Translations under genes and position numbers: made by a program
DNA from: an uncultured Alphaproteobacteria bacterium
GTDB lineage: Bacteria; Pseudomonadota; Alphaproteobacteria; HIMB59; GCA-002718135
Reading direction: 5' to 3'
Assembly: GCA_902618015.1 (NCBI GenBank)
Contig: CACMYX010000002.1
Coordinates: 275,115 to 339,114, forward strand
Length of the DNA: 64,000 nt
Shown here: positions 1 through 8,364 of the stretch, one piece after another
Numbering within the stretch: position 1 is the stretch's first letter
Layout: the number at the start of each line of letters is the position of its first letter
Notes under the pieces: model-generated
What the model was told of the DNA's origin: nothing
What the model saw: only the letters and a program-made list of their open reading frames with translations
The model's database searches: none

Positions 1-1
1 C

Positions 2-817
2 GGAGATGAACCTGAAGGTATTCTCACATGCACACTATTAAAAGAAAAAATTAAACCAGATGATCTTGCAGGCTCAATTGTTATGATACCTGTTATGAAT
101 GTACCCGCAATGGAAGCAGCAGAACGTGGCAATCCATTAGATACCTTTTCATACGATATGAATAGAATTTATCCTGGAAAAAAAGATGGATACTTGAGCG
201 AAAGGATTGCACATGTTCATAAAGAATGGATGATTAAATATGCTGATATGGAAATCTCTATTCATTCAGGAGGCGCCCATTCTTATCTTGCAGAAGCTAT
301 GTTTGCAGCCAAAGATGATAAAACGCAAGAACTTGCAAGAGCAATGGGTGAAGATTGGAAAGTATGTCTATATTCTAATATAACATCAAAAAGTCCAATG
401 GCAGTAATGGCTGAAAATGGTAAACCAGCACTAACCGTTGAGCTTGGTGGCCGATCTTCTACAGCTCCTGGAGCATTCCTCAAAGTAGGACAAACATTAT
501 TAAAAGCATGCATAAACATTTTAACTCATTATAAAATGATAGAAGGCACACCGCATTACCCTGAAATAAGATATAAAGGCTTTCAGCAAGCTCTTTTAGC
601 GCCTAAGAGTGGCGTATTTCTTCCTAATCCAAATATTAAATTTTTAACTATGATGAAAAAAAATGATGAGATTGCAAAAATCATTGATTATCAAGGAAAA
701 GAATTATGTATTCTAAAAGCGCCAGAAGATGGAATGTTTTTTGGCCTGAGAGCTTTACCAAATGTTACAATAGGAGATTGGTGTTGCTTTTATGCTATAA
801 TCGAGGGTGAATGGTAA
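2..817 (+). CDS. Succinylglutamate desuccinylase/aspartoacylase family protein (5' partial)
   Basis: The reading frame is open to the left window edge, so the start lies outside; 271 residues are visible. The first visible residues are GDEPEG, and the single base before them is compatible with a His codon, giving the family's HGDEPEG zinc motif. Further on are a DMNR motif and an ISIHSGG segment holding the second likely zinc His. The family hydrolyses N-acyl or amide bonds of small amino-acid derivatives using one zinc. The next gene starts 9 bases later on the same strand, so it is probably co-transcribed with the allantoinase and M20 hydrolase that follow. The substrate cannot be told from the sequence; relatives act on N-acetyl-aspartate, succinylglutamate and acetyl-diaminobutyrate. 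Confidence 0.8.
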   Translation, partial: GDEPEGILTCTLLKEKIKPDDLAGSIVMIPVMNVPAMEAAERGNPLDTFSYDMNRIYPGKKDGYLSERIAHVHKEWMIKYADMEISIHSGGAHSYLAEAMFAAKDDKTQELARAMGEDWKVCLYSNITSKSPMAVMAENGKPALTVELGGRSSTAPGAFLKVGQTLLKACINILTHYKMIEGTPHYPEIRYKGFQQALLAPKSGVFLPNPNIKFLTMMKKNDEIAKIIDYQGKELCILKAPEDGMFFGLRALPNVTIGDWCCFYAIIEGEW

Positions 818-826
818 AAAAATTAA

Positions 827-1732
827 ATGATATCTTTTGACAGAGACTTAGTAGGATATGGTCAATCAAGTCCAAATCCTAGATGGCCAAAGAAATCAAA
901 ACTAGCTATTAATTTTATTGTAAATGTAGAGGAAGGATCAGAATATTCGCCTTTACTTGGAGATAAAAAATCTGAGTCAGGACTTTCAGAAGTTCCTGGA
1001 GGTAGACATAAAGAAAATCAAAGGGATTTAGGAATTGAGTCAATTTATGAATATGGTTCAAGAGTTGGTTTTTGGAGATTAACAAGTCTTTTTGATAAAT
1101 ACAGGATTCCACACACATATTTTGTGTGCGCACTTACTTTACTTCAAAATAAAGAAATATGTAATTATATTAAAAATTCTCAAAATGATATTTGTTGTCA
1201 TGGTTACCGGTGGGAAGAACATTATAAATTAACTAAAAAAAAAGAACAAAATCAAATTAGCAAAGCTTTTAATTTAATAGAAAAATTGACAAATAAAGCT
1301 CCAAGAGGCTGGTATTGTAGATATGCCCCAAGTGAAAACACCCGAGAGCTAATAGTGCAAAATGGAAATTTCTTATATGATAGCGATGCTTACAATGATG
1401 ATTTGCCCTATTGGGTCAATGTGAATAAGAAGAAACACTTAGTTGTACCTTATTCACTTGATACTAATGATGTTCATTTCAAACTTCCTTCTGGTTTTAG
1501 TGGATCAAATCAATTTTATGAATATGTTTGTGATACTATAAATTATTTATACAAAGAAGGCGCTCATAAACCAAAGATGTTAAATATTGGACTTCATCCA
1601 AGACTGATAGGAAGACCTGGAAGAATTGTTGCAGTTGAAAAAATAATAAATCATATAAAAAAACTAGATAAGGTCTGGATTTGTAACAGAGAAGAAATAG
1701 CATCTCATTGGATTAAAAACTTCAATGAATGA
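827..1732 (+). CDS. puuE: PuuE-type allantoinase / polysaccharide deacetylase family (NodB fold)
   Basis: The 301-residue length matches PuuE-type allantoinases. Family marks in order are VNVEEGSE with a nearby GD (residues 32-46), the IYEYGSRVGFWRL block (73-85), a CHGYRW block (124-129) in place of the usual HGWRW, a GWY...SxNTR block, and YDSDAYNDDLPYW. These separate it from chitin-type NodB deacetylases. PuuE allantoinase opens the hydantoin ring of allantoin to give allantoate and needs no urease-type metal cluster. The last 8 bases overlap the M20 amidohydrolase gene, which could act on allantoate, so the pair looks like a short ureide pathway. A related cyclic ureide or amide is possible as substrate. 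Confidence 0.75.
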   Translation: MISFDRDLVGYGQSSPNPRWPKKSKLAINFIVNVEEGSEYSPLLGDKKSESGLSEVPGGRHKENQRDLGIESIYEYGSRVGFWRLTSLFDKYRIPHTYFVCALTLLQNKEICNYIKNSQNDICCHGYRWEEHYKLTKKKEQNQISKAFNLIEKLTNKAPRGWYCRYAPSENTRELIVQNGNFLYDSDAYNDDLPYWVNVNKKKHLVVPYSLDTNDVHFKLPSGFSGSNQFYEYVCDTINYLYKEGAHKPKMLNIGLHPRLIGRPGRIVAVEKIINHIKKLDKVWICNREEIASHWIKNFNE

Positions 1733-2972
1733 TATTCAGTACACAAAATATCTTTTTGATTCTGTAAAAAAAATCTCTTTTGCTAATCCTGGTGTAATAA
1801 GAGATACTTATGGAAAGGGTGAAAATTTAACACATGATTTTTTAATAAAAGAAGCAAATAAATTTACCAAAGACATTATCATTGATTATGGAGGCAACTT
1901 TCTAGCCACCTACCCTGGAAAATTGAAAAAAAAAATTGTCATTGGCTCACATCTTGATAGTCAAAAACATGGTGGAAACTTTGATGGACTTACTGGTGTG
2001 ATAATGGGTCTAGTATTAATAAAATTTTTTTTTGAGAATAACATAAAACCAAAATATTCAATATCAGTGATGGGTATAAGAGGAGAGGAAAGTTGTTGGT
2101 TTCCATACAGTTATATTGGAAGCAAAATTGCAATTGGAAAATTTGACAAGAAACTATTAGACTCTTTAAAAAGATCAGATACTAAAAAATCTCTTTCATA
2201 TCATATAAACAAATCAGGATTTAATGCTAAGAAAGTATCTAAAAAACAAATAAAATTCGATATTAAAAATTTTAAATTTTTTATAGAACCACATATAGAA
2301 CAAGGTCCAGTGCTTGAAAAAAAGAAAATACCCCTAGGTATAGTTACAGGAATTAGAGGAAGTTTTAGATTCAGAGATGCTTTTTGTAAAGGTGAATATT
2401 TACATTCTGGAGCAACTCCTTATGATTATAGGAAAGACTCCGTTGTTGCAGTATCCAATTTAGTAAATGAAATGAATATTTTTTGGAAAGCACAACTAAA
2501 AAAAAATAAAGATTTAGTTATTACCTTTGGTCAATTTTTTACTGATAGTGAGGAGCATTCTTTTGCAAAAAGCTCTGGTCTTGTTAATTTTTGTATAGAT
2601 GTAAGAAGTAATTCAAAAAATACACTTGAATATACCAAAAAAATTTTAATCAAAAAAATTAAATTAATTGAAAAACAAACAAAGACAAAATTTTTTTTAG
2701 GTAAGGAAACAAATTCAGAACCAGCATTAATGGATAAAAAATTAATAAAAAAGTTTCAAATCTATTCCAAAATGATTTCAATGAAATTTGAAACTATGGC
2801 AAGTGGAGCAGGGCATGATGCTAGTGTTTTCGCAAATTATGGCATACCTTCTTTAATGTTATTTATAAGAAATAAGAATGGGAGTCACAATCCAAAAGAA
2901 TATATGAGTATTAAAAATTTTGAAGAAGTTTTTAAAGTCTTAAAAGGTATTATTAAGGATAATTATATCTAA
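1725..2972 (+). CDS. M20 family allantoate amidohydrolase / N-carbamoyl-L-amino-acid hydrolase
   Basis: This 415-residue M20-family di-metal hydrolase shows GSHLDS (metal His76), NFDG (bridging Asp87), the catalytic Glu pair in RGEES (121-122), an EPHIEQGP block (metal His), SGAGHDA and a late GSHNP (final metal His). This HLDSQ...EQGP pattern is typical of allantoate amidohydrolase, beta-ureidopropionase and carbamoyl-amino-acid hydrolase rather than of ArgE/DapE. It overlaps the PuuE-like gene by 8 bases, which favours allantoate as substrate, but the three activities cannot be separated by motif alone. Its stop codon overlaps the stop of the convergent ABC ATPase gene by 4 bases. Confidence 0.75.
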   Translation: MNDIQYTKYLFDSVKKISFANPGVIRDTYGKGENLTHDFLIKEANKFTKDIIIDYGGNFLATYPGKLKKKIVIGSHLDSQKHGGNFDGLTGVIMGLVLIKFFFENNIKPKYSISVMGIRGEESCWFPYSYIGSKIAIGKFDKKLLDSLKRSDTKKSLSYHINKSGFNAKKVSKKQIKFDIKNFKFFIEPHIEQGPVLEKKKIPLGIVTGIRGSFRFRDAFCKGEYLHSGATPYDYRKDSVVAVSNLVNEMNIFWKAQLKKNKDLVITFGQFFTDSEEHSFAKSSGLVNFCIDVRSNSKNTLEYTKKILIKKIKLIEKQTKTKFFLGKETNSEPALMDKKLIKKFQIYSKMISMKFETMASGAGHDASVFANYGIPSLMLFIRNKNGSHNPKEYMSIKNFEEVFKVLKGIIKDNYI

Positions 2973-3132
2973 TTACAATTTGCACAACATTGATCGACCC
3001 AATGTCCTGGCTCTACTTCAATCAAACCCATTTCAATATTTCCTCCTTTACAATCTATACCAGGGTTTGGACATCGTGTTCGAAAAACACAACCTGAAGG
3101 AGGATTAATAGGACTAGGAATATCACCTTTAA
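2969..3132. repeat. Exact 164-base direct repeat, copy 1
   Basis: All 164 bases are identical, in the same orientation, to 14249-14412. The repeat starts at the first base of the ATPase stop codon (read from the + strand) and covers the last 53 codons. The bases just outside differ at both ends (2968 t against 14248 a; 3133 t against 14413 g). The third ATPase gene has the same protein tail at 15211-15375, but with many base differences. Confidence 0.97.
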
Positions 3133-4807
3133 TTAATATTTTTTCTTTACCCTTTCCTTTTACTTTTGGGACTGCAGATAAAAGTGCTCGAGTATAGGAA
3201 TGTTTAGGACTGTTAAATAATTTTGATACTGGTGCTATTTCTACTATATGACCCAAATACATAACTGCAACTTTATCACAAAAAAATTCAATTACGCTTA
3301 AATCATGTGAAATAAAAATCATTGTTAGATTATAAGATTTTTTTAAATTTTCTAATAAATTTAAAACCTGTGCCTGAATAGAAACATCTAAAGCAGAGAC
3401 AGGCTCATCAGCTACAATAAATTCTGGCTTAAGTACTAAAGCCCTTGCAATACCAATTCTCTGTCTTTGTCCTCCAGAAAATTCATGAGGAAATCTTCTT
3501 AGACTTTCTATAGGCAATCCTACATCGTTAATTATTTCTTTAATATAATTAATAGCTTCATTTTTTTTCATTAAATTATGTACAAGTATAGGTTCAATCA
3601 ATGTATCTAAAATATTTTTTCTTGGATTTAAACTTGCAAAAGGATCTTGAAAAATCATTTGCATTTGTTGTCTTATTTTAATCATTTGTTTATTTGAATA
3701 TTCTGAAATATTTTCATTATTAAAATAAATTTGACCTCTAGAGGGTTGTAATAATTTAATTATAGATTTACCTAAAGTTGATTTACCTGAACCTGATTCT
3801 CCAACTAAGCCTAAAACTTCATTTTTCTTTACATTCAATGAAATATTCTGAACAGCTTTTACAGTTTCATTTGATTCTTTAAAAAAACCTTTTTCTACAG
3901 GGAACTCTTTAAATAAATTTTCTATTTTTAGTATTATTTCATTATCATCAACTTTAGTTTGTTTATTATCATCTTTTTTAGTTAATTTGCGTTCTTCCAA
4001 TTTAAATTCGGGTAATGATTGAATAAGATTTCTAGTGTACGAATGTTCAGGATTATCAAATACTTCTTTAACTTGACCCTCTTCCACAATTTCACCCTGA
4101 TACATAACAATAACTCTATCAGCTAATTCCCGAACAATACCAAGGTCATGTGTAATAAATAAAATACTAGTTTTAGATACAATTGAATTTTTTAACTTCA
4201 TTAATAATTGTAATAATTGAGCTTGTATGGTGACATCTAATGCAGATGTAGGCTCATCAGCAATTATAAGTTTAGGAGTACATGCTAGAGCAATTGAAAT
4301 CATTACTCTTTGTCTCATTCCACCAGAGAGTTGATGTGGATACTCCCTAGCTCTTTGAGTTGGATCAGGTATTTCAACAAGACCCAATAAATCAATCATT
4401 TCTTTAACTGCTTTGGTTTTAGAGATTTTTTTGTGATTTAAAATAACCTCAACTATTTGATCACCAATAGTCATAGTTGGATTAAGACATGTCATTGGTT
4501 CTTGGAAAACCATTGAAATATCATTTCCTCTTATCAAGTTATGTTTCTCATCAGTAAGTTTTAAAATATTTACTTGATTATTTTTTTTATCAATTAAATT
4601 TATATTACCTTCTTGAATATAGGCATTGTTAGGTAGAAGGCCCATAATGGAGAGGCTGGTAACAGTTTTGCCTGAACCTGATTCTCCAACTAAAGCAAGA
4701 ACTTCTCCTTCATTAATCTTAAAGGAAATATTTTTTAAAGCTTGTTTTGATCCATAATCAGACTGAAAGGCAGTACTTAAATTAGAAACATTCAAAATTT
4801 CTACCAT
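2969..4807 (-). CDS. Dipeptide/oligopeptide ABC transporter, fused double ATP-binding protein (DppD-DppF type)
   Basis: Two complete nucleotide-binding domains lie in one 612-residue chain. The first has Walker A at 41-48, the signature LSGGM at 160-164 and Walker B ending in Glu185. The second has Walker A at 336-343 and signature FSGGQ. The chain ends with the Cys-rich oligopeptide/dipeptide C-terminal extension (CVFRTRC...CKGG...CCANC), which in some relatives binds an Fe-S cluster. It powers import with the two permeases and binding protein encoded just upstream (4810-8221), so this importer is complete in one operon. The last 53 codons plus stop are identical at the base level to those of the ATPase gene at 14249-15214, whereas the rest of the gene is clearly diverged. 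Confidence 0.93.
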   Translation of the reverse strand: MVEILNVSNLSTAFQSDYGSKQALKNISFKINEGEVLALVGESGSGKTVTSLSIMGLLPNNAYIQEGNINLIDKKNNQVNILKLTDEKHNLIRGNDISMVFQEPMTCLNPTMTIGDQIVEVILNHKKISKTKAVKEMIDLLGLVEIPDPTQRAREYPHQLSGGMRQRVMISIALACTPKLIIADEPTSALDVTIQAQLLQLLMKLKNSIVSKTSILFITHDLGIVRELADRVIVMYQGEIVEEGQVKEVFDNPEHSYTRNLIQSLPEFKLEERKLTKKDDNKQTKVDDNEIILKIENLFKEFPVEKGFFKESNETVKAVQNISLNVKKNEVLGLVGESGSGKSTLGKSIIKLLQPSRGQIYFNNENISEYSNKQMIKIRQQMQMIFQDPFASLNPRKNILDTLIEPILVHNLMKKNEAINYIKEIINDVGLPIESLRRFPHEFSGGQRQRIGIARALVLKPEFIVADEPVSALDVSIQAQVLNLLENLKKSYNLTMIFISHDLSVIEFFCDKVAVMYLGHIVEIAPVSKLFNSPKHSYTRALLSAVPKVKGKGKEKILIKGDIPSPINPPSGCVFRTRCPNPGIDCKGGNIEMGLIEVEPGHWVDQCCANCN

Positions 4808-4809
4808 AA

Positions 4810-5664
4810 CTACACTTTACCTTTATCTACTGATTGTCTCGCATCAAGTGCAATACTTAGCCTATCACCTAGTAAGTTAACCGACATAACAGTTAAAAAT
4901 AAAAAAAGTCCTGGATAAATCATAGTCCAAGGCGCATATCGCATATACTCTCTTCCTGAACTCAACATGGCACCCCATTCAGGTTCAGGAGGTTGTGCAC
5001 CTAATCCAAGAAAACTTAAGGATGCTATAGAAATTATAGCACCACCTAAATCCATAGTTGCAATAACTATAATTATTGGAAATATATTTGGAAGAATATG
5101 ATTAAACATTATTCGTATTTTTCCAAAACCCATATTTACACATGCTTCAATATAAGGTTGCTCTTTAACTTGTAGTGCCGCTGAACGAATAATTCTTGCA
5201 AAATGTGGAATACTTGCCAATCCTACTGCGAACACGACATTCCATAAACCAACACCAATTATTGCAACAACTAAAAGAGACAAAAGGAAGGATGGGAAAC
5301 CAAACATAACATCAATTATTCTTGACCCAATAATATCCACTCTACCACCGATATATGCTATTGTTATTCCAAAAATACTACCAGCAACGATACCAAATAA
5401 AACTGAAATAACACCCACACTTAAAGAATATCGCGCTCCATAAACTATTCTTGAAAATACATCTCTGCCATGAATATCTGTGCCAAATAAAAAATCCAAA
5501 CTAGGTGGGGCTAATCTTGGCCCAGTATCAACTTCATTCCAATTATATGGAGCAATCAATGGCGCAAAAATAGCTCCAATAATTATAATTAAAAGAAATA
5601 TTCCGCCAAAAGCTGATCCTTTATTCAATAAAAATCTTTTTAAAATAATTGAAAAATTTTTCAT
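4810..5664 (-). CDS. Dipeptide/oligopeptide ABC transporter permease (DppC type)
   Basis: A 284-residue inner-membrane permease with several hydrophobic spans. It has the DppC/OppC N-terminal pattern (one span, then FGTDIHGRDVFSR and GARYSLSVG) and the cytoplasmic EAA-type loop (EACVNMGFGKIRIMFNHILPN) that contacts the ATPase. A GLGAQPPEPEWGAML segment near the C-terminus is typical of DppC. It pairs with the DppB-type permease encoded immediately upstream: the two genes share one base in a TAATG stop/start junction. The ATPase gene follows after 2 bases, so all are translated from one message. Confidence 0.93.
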   Translation of the reverse strand: MKNFSIILKRFLLNKGSAFGGIFLLIIIIGAIFAPLIAPYNWNEVDTGPRLAPPSLDFLFGTDIHGRDVFSRIVYGARYSLSVGVISVLFGIVAGSIFGITIAYIGGRVDIIGSRIIDVMFGFPSFLLSLLVVAIIGVGLWNVVFAVGLASIPHFARIIRSAALQVKEQPYIEACVNMGFGKIRIMFNHILPNIFPIIIVIATMDLGGAIISIASLSFLGLGAQPPEPEWGAMLSSGREYMRYAPWTMIYPGLFLFLTVMSVNLLGDRLSIALDARQSVDKGKV

Positions 5665-6593
5665 TACCCTCTACTTCTTTCTAGTCTGATTCTTGGATCA
5701 ATAATTCCATAAGTAAAATCTACTATCAAATTTAAAAAAATATACACTGCTGTCATATAAACAACTAGCGCTTGAACTAATGGTATATCTTTTGCCAAAA
5801 TAGCTTGAAGCAATAATTGACCAAGTCCTGGTCTTGCAAATACTTCTTCTGTAATTACAGCTCCCGTAATAAGTAATCCAAATTGTATACCAAGTAATGT
5901 TACTGGAGGTATCATTGCATTTCTTAATGAATGTCTTAATACTATTCTATATTTGGATATTCCTTTTGAACGTGCTGTTCTTATATAATCTTGATTTAAT
6001 ACATCTACTAAACTTGATCTTGTTAATCTTGCCATTCCTCCAGCAAAAAATAAGCCAACTGTAATAGATGGTAAAATTAAAGAGACAAAGCCATCACCTA
6101 CAATTGGTACCCATCCCAAAGTTGTACCAAATATATAAATCAGCATCATCCCTATCCAAAAACTAGGTAGAGAAATACCACAAAGAGCAATAATCATTGA
6201 AAAAGTATCACGCATTGAATTAGGTTTGGTTCCAGCAAATATTCCAAAAAAGACACCAAAAAAAACTCCAAATATTAAACCTCCTATAGAAAGTTCTATT
6301 GTAGGCATCATGTTTTCTTTAATCATTGTTGTTACAGGTTGCCTAGTGAGATATGATTTTCCTAAATCACCTTTAGTTGCATTAATTAAGAATGAAGTAT
6401 ATCTCTCAAAAACAGGTTTATCTAAACCTAAATTCTTCCTAACATTTTCTCTTACTTCATCTGATGCAGGTCTTCCACCAAGCATTAAATTTACTGGATC
6501 TCCAGGAATAATATTTAGTGTTACAAAAACTACTGTCCAAGCAATGTACAGTGTGGGTATTACAATTAGGAGTTTTTTAATAAAAAAATTCAT
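5664..6593 (-). CDS. Dipeptide/oligopeptide ABC transporter permease (DppB type)
   Basis: A 309-residue permease. The N-terminus has the classic DppB arrangement: a first membrane span, IPGDPVNLMLGG, then a periplasmic stretch with LGLDKPVFERY and DLGKSY. The EAA-type loop reads RTARSKGISKYRIVLRHSLRNA, and the protein ends in DPRIRLERSRG. It forms the translocation pore with the DppC-type subunit. Its ATG lies 7 bases beyond a strong hairpin that separates it from the binding-protein gene. No Shine-Dalgarno motif is visible, which suggests lower or coupled expression relative to the binding protein. Confidence 0.92.
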   Translation of the reverse strand: MNFFIKKLLIVIPTLYIAWTVVFVTLNIIPGDPVNLMLGGRPASDEVRENVRKNLGLDKPVFERYTSFLINATKGDLGKSYLTRQPVTTMIKENMMPTIELSIGGLIFGVFFGVFFGIFAGTKPNSMRDTFSMIIALCGISLPSFWIGMMLIYIFGTTLGWVPIVGDGFVSLILPSITVGLFFAGGMARLTRSSLVDVLNQDYIRTARSKGISKYRIVLRHSLRNAMIPPVTLLGIQFGLLITGAVITEEVFARPGLGQLLLQAILAKDIPLVQALVVYMTAVYIFLNLIVDFTYGIIDPRIRLERSRG

Positions 6594-6600
6594 AATTTTT

Positions 6601-6622
6601 TAGCCACCTTTAAAGGTGGCTA
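6601..6622 (-). other. Intercistronic hairpin between binding-protein and permease genes
   Basis: This is a perfect 22-base palindrome, arms TAGCCACCT and AGGTGGCTA around TTAA. It sits between the binding-protein stop (6638) and the permease start (6593). On the transcribed (-) strand it is followed by a short A run rather than a T run, so it is not a classical terminator. It more likely protects the 3' end of the binding-protein part of the message, as hairpins do in several ABC importer operons. Function is inferred. Confidence 0.6.
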
Positions 6623-6637
6623 AATTTAATTAATTAA

Positions 6638-8221
6638 TTATTTTTTTCGTACATCATACATACGCATTTGCCAATTACCATTGGCAAATCTTACACCCTC
6701 TAAATCAGGATTGTATGCAACTGTTTGTACTTGATCGTGAATCGCAAGAAAAATTGCTTGATCCATTATATGTTTTTGTATTTGCATATATAGATCATCT
6801 TTGACTTCCTGTGTTTCTGCACTTTCAGCATCTTCAAGAAGTTGATCAAGCTCTGCATTAGCATATCTAGCCCAGTTAAATTTGAATTTACCTGGTTCTG
6901 GAATATTTCTAGAGTGGAAAGGAATAATTAATACTCCTGGATCTAGAGATACCCATCTAATAACTAACATATCGTAACCATTAGCAAAGATTAATTCATC
7001 TTGTCTTGCTTTCATTACTACTTCAACATTAACATCAAATCCTACCTTGTTTGCATAGCCTTGTATAGCAACGCAAGTGTCAGGTTCTAGTAAGCATGGA
7101 AAAAATACAGTAAGTTTTTCACCATTTTTTTCTCTAACACCATCAGAACCCATTTCCCAGCCTGCTTCATCTAATAAAGCAGCTGCACCTTCAGGGTTGT
7201 AAGGATAATAATCTTCATTACCACTCCAATAACTTGGTGTTGAGCTACTAATTGGACCAAATGCTGCTTCAGCATATCCAAAAAATAAATCACTTGTCAT
7301 TTTTACTCTATCAAGTGAATGGAAAAATGCTTTTCTAACATTAACATCTTGGAAGACACCAGTAGTTGTATTCAAGAAAGCTGAGTAAGGTAATCCAGAT
7401 ACTGTTCCTGTAACAGTACTTAGATCTCCACTAGAATCAAATCTACGCATATCAAGCGGAGGTACTAATTCTGCTATATCAACTTCACCAGCCTCTAGAG
7501 CAGCAACTCTAGTACTAGTATCTTTAATCAATCTATATGTTAAATTTGCAACTTGAGAAGGACCACTTCCATCCATATATTCAGGAGCCCAGTTATAATC
7601 AGGATTTCTCACTAACTCGACCTTTTTGTTAGCCTCCCAATTTTTAAATATAAATGGTCCAGTACCCACAGGAGCCATCCCAAATCCTTCATTGCCTAGT
7701 TTGTCTAGAGCTGTTGGACTAACAATTGATAACTCTGTTTCTGTAAATGCAGTTATTGCAGATCCATAACGTCTTTCAAAAACTACTTTTGCAGTGAAAT
7801 CGTCTATAACAATTGTTTCTTTATAAGGCCCTAAAATATCTACTGCACCTTGTGATCCAGTTTCTGGATCTACAATGCTATCAAATGTTGCTTTAACAGC
7901 TGCAGCATTAAATTTTGTTCCATCATGGAAAATTACATCATCTCTTAAGCTGAATGTATATTCTAACCCATCACTAGAGACATCCCATGATGTTGCAAGA
8001 CCAGGATATATATTTCCTTCTGAGTCAGCTGATATTAATTGATCAAACATATTTACAATTAACATCTCTTCATGTCTTGACTGTGTTATTCTTGGATCTA
8101 GTGTTCTCAAATCTGGTCTATCCTCTGCAAAAACAATATCCAATGCATTCGCAGTATTAATAAAAGAAAGACTTGAGAATATAAAAGTTATACCAAGAGC
8201 AATTTTTAATAATATTCTCAT
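6638..8221 (-). CDS. Periplasmic peptide-type substrate-binding protein (SBP family 5)
   Basis: A 527-residue family 5 solute-binding protein. Residues 1-26 form a signal peptide (Lys/Arg start, hydrophobic core, likely ANA cleavage site). It then has LRTLDPRITQSRHE, the YTFSLRDDVIFHDGTKF block and PVGTGPFIFKNWE, all standard for DppA/OppA-like proteins. It delivers the ligand to the permeases encoded downstream. The start is well supported: an AAGGAGA ribosome-binding site lies at 8226-8232, stronger than for most genes here, which suggests high expression. Family 5 members bind peptides but also opines, nickel chelates and other small molecules; the ligand is not visible from sequence. Confidence 0.93.
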   Translation of the reverse strand: MRILLKIALGITFIFSSLSFINTANALDIVFAEDRPDLRTLDPRITQSRHEEMLIVNMFDQLISADSEGNIYPGLATSWDVSSDGLEYTFSLRDDVIFHDGTKFNAAAVKATFDSIVDPETGSQGAVDILGPYKETIVIDDFTAKVVFERRYGSAITAFTETELSIVSPTALDKLGNEGFGMAPVGTGPFIFKNWEANKKVELVRNPDYNWAPEYMDGSGPSQVANLTYRLIKDTSTRVAALEAGEVDIAELVPPLDMRRFDSSGDLSTVTGTVSGLPYSAFLNTTTGVFQDVNVRKAFFHSLDRVKMTSDLFFGYAEAAFGPISSSTPSYWSGNEDYYPYNPEGAAALLDEAGWEMGSDGVREKNGEKLTVFFPCLLEPDTCVAIQGYANKVGFDVNVEVVMKARQDELIFANGYDMLVIRWVSLDPGVLIIPFHSRNIPEPGKFKFNWARYANAELDQLLEDAESAETQEVKDDLYMQIQKHIMDQAIFLAIHDQVQTVAYNPDLEGVRFANGNWQMRMYDVRKK

Positions 8222-8318
8222 ATTATCTCCTTTGTTAAGAAAATTATAAATAGTTTAAATCATTTAAAAATTACAAAAAGTTTAAAATTAGCATTTTTGT
8301 AATGCTTTTTAGACATCA
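8222..8318 (-). promoter_or_regulatory. Putative promoter and leader of the first peptide-importer operon
   Basis: On the - strand a perfect TATAAT lies at 8243-8248, 21 bases before the start codon, and AAGGAGA lies at 8226-8232. No good -35 hexamer is found at normal spacing; TTGTAA at 8271-8276 is too far upstream. The region lies just downstream of a likely terminator for the preceding gene, so an independent promoter is expected here. Confidence 0.4.
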
Positions 8319-8350
8319 CTCAAAAAACCCTATTTTACAGGATTTTTGAG
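8319..8350 (-). terminator. Probable intrinsic terminator after the amidohydrolase gene
   Basis: On the - strand the arms CTCAAAAATCC and GGGTTTTTTGAG pair with one mismatch around an AT-rich loop. The U run lies in the 3' arm. It sits 14 bases after the amidohydrolase stop codon and before the promoter region of the binding-protein gene, the expected place to separate two transcripts. The arms are also nearly symmetric on the + strand. Confidence 0.5.
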
Positions 8351-8364
8351 AAAATTTATTAGAA

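Noticed and set aside
6226..6603. 125-codon open frame on the + strand
   Set aside because: It lies wholly antisense to the DppB-type permease gene and shows no protein family pattern; it is a by-product of AT-rich coding on the other strand.
8291..8310. GCATT/AATGC hairpin with TTTTT on the + strand
   Set aside because: No + strand gene lies upstream to terminate, and the 5-base stem is short.
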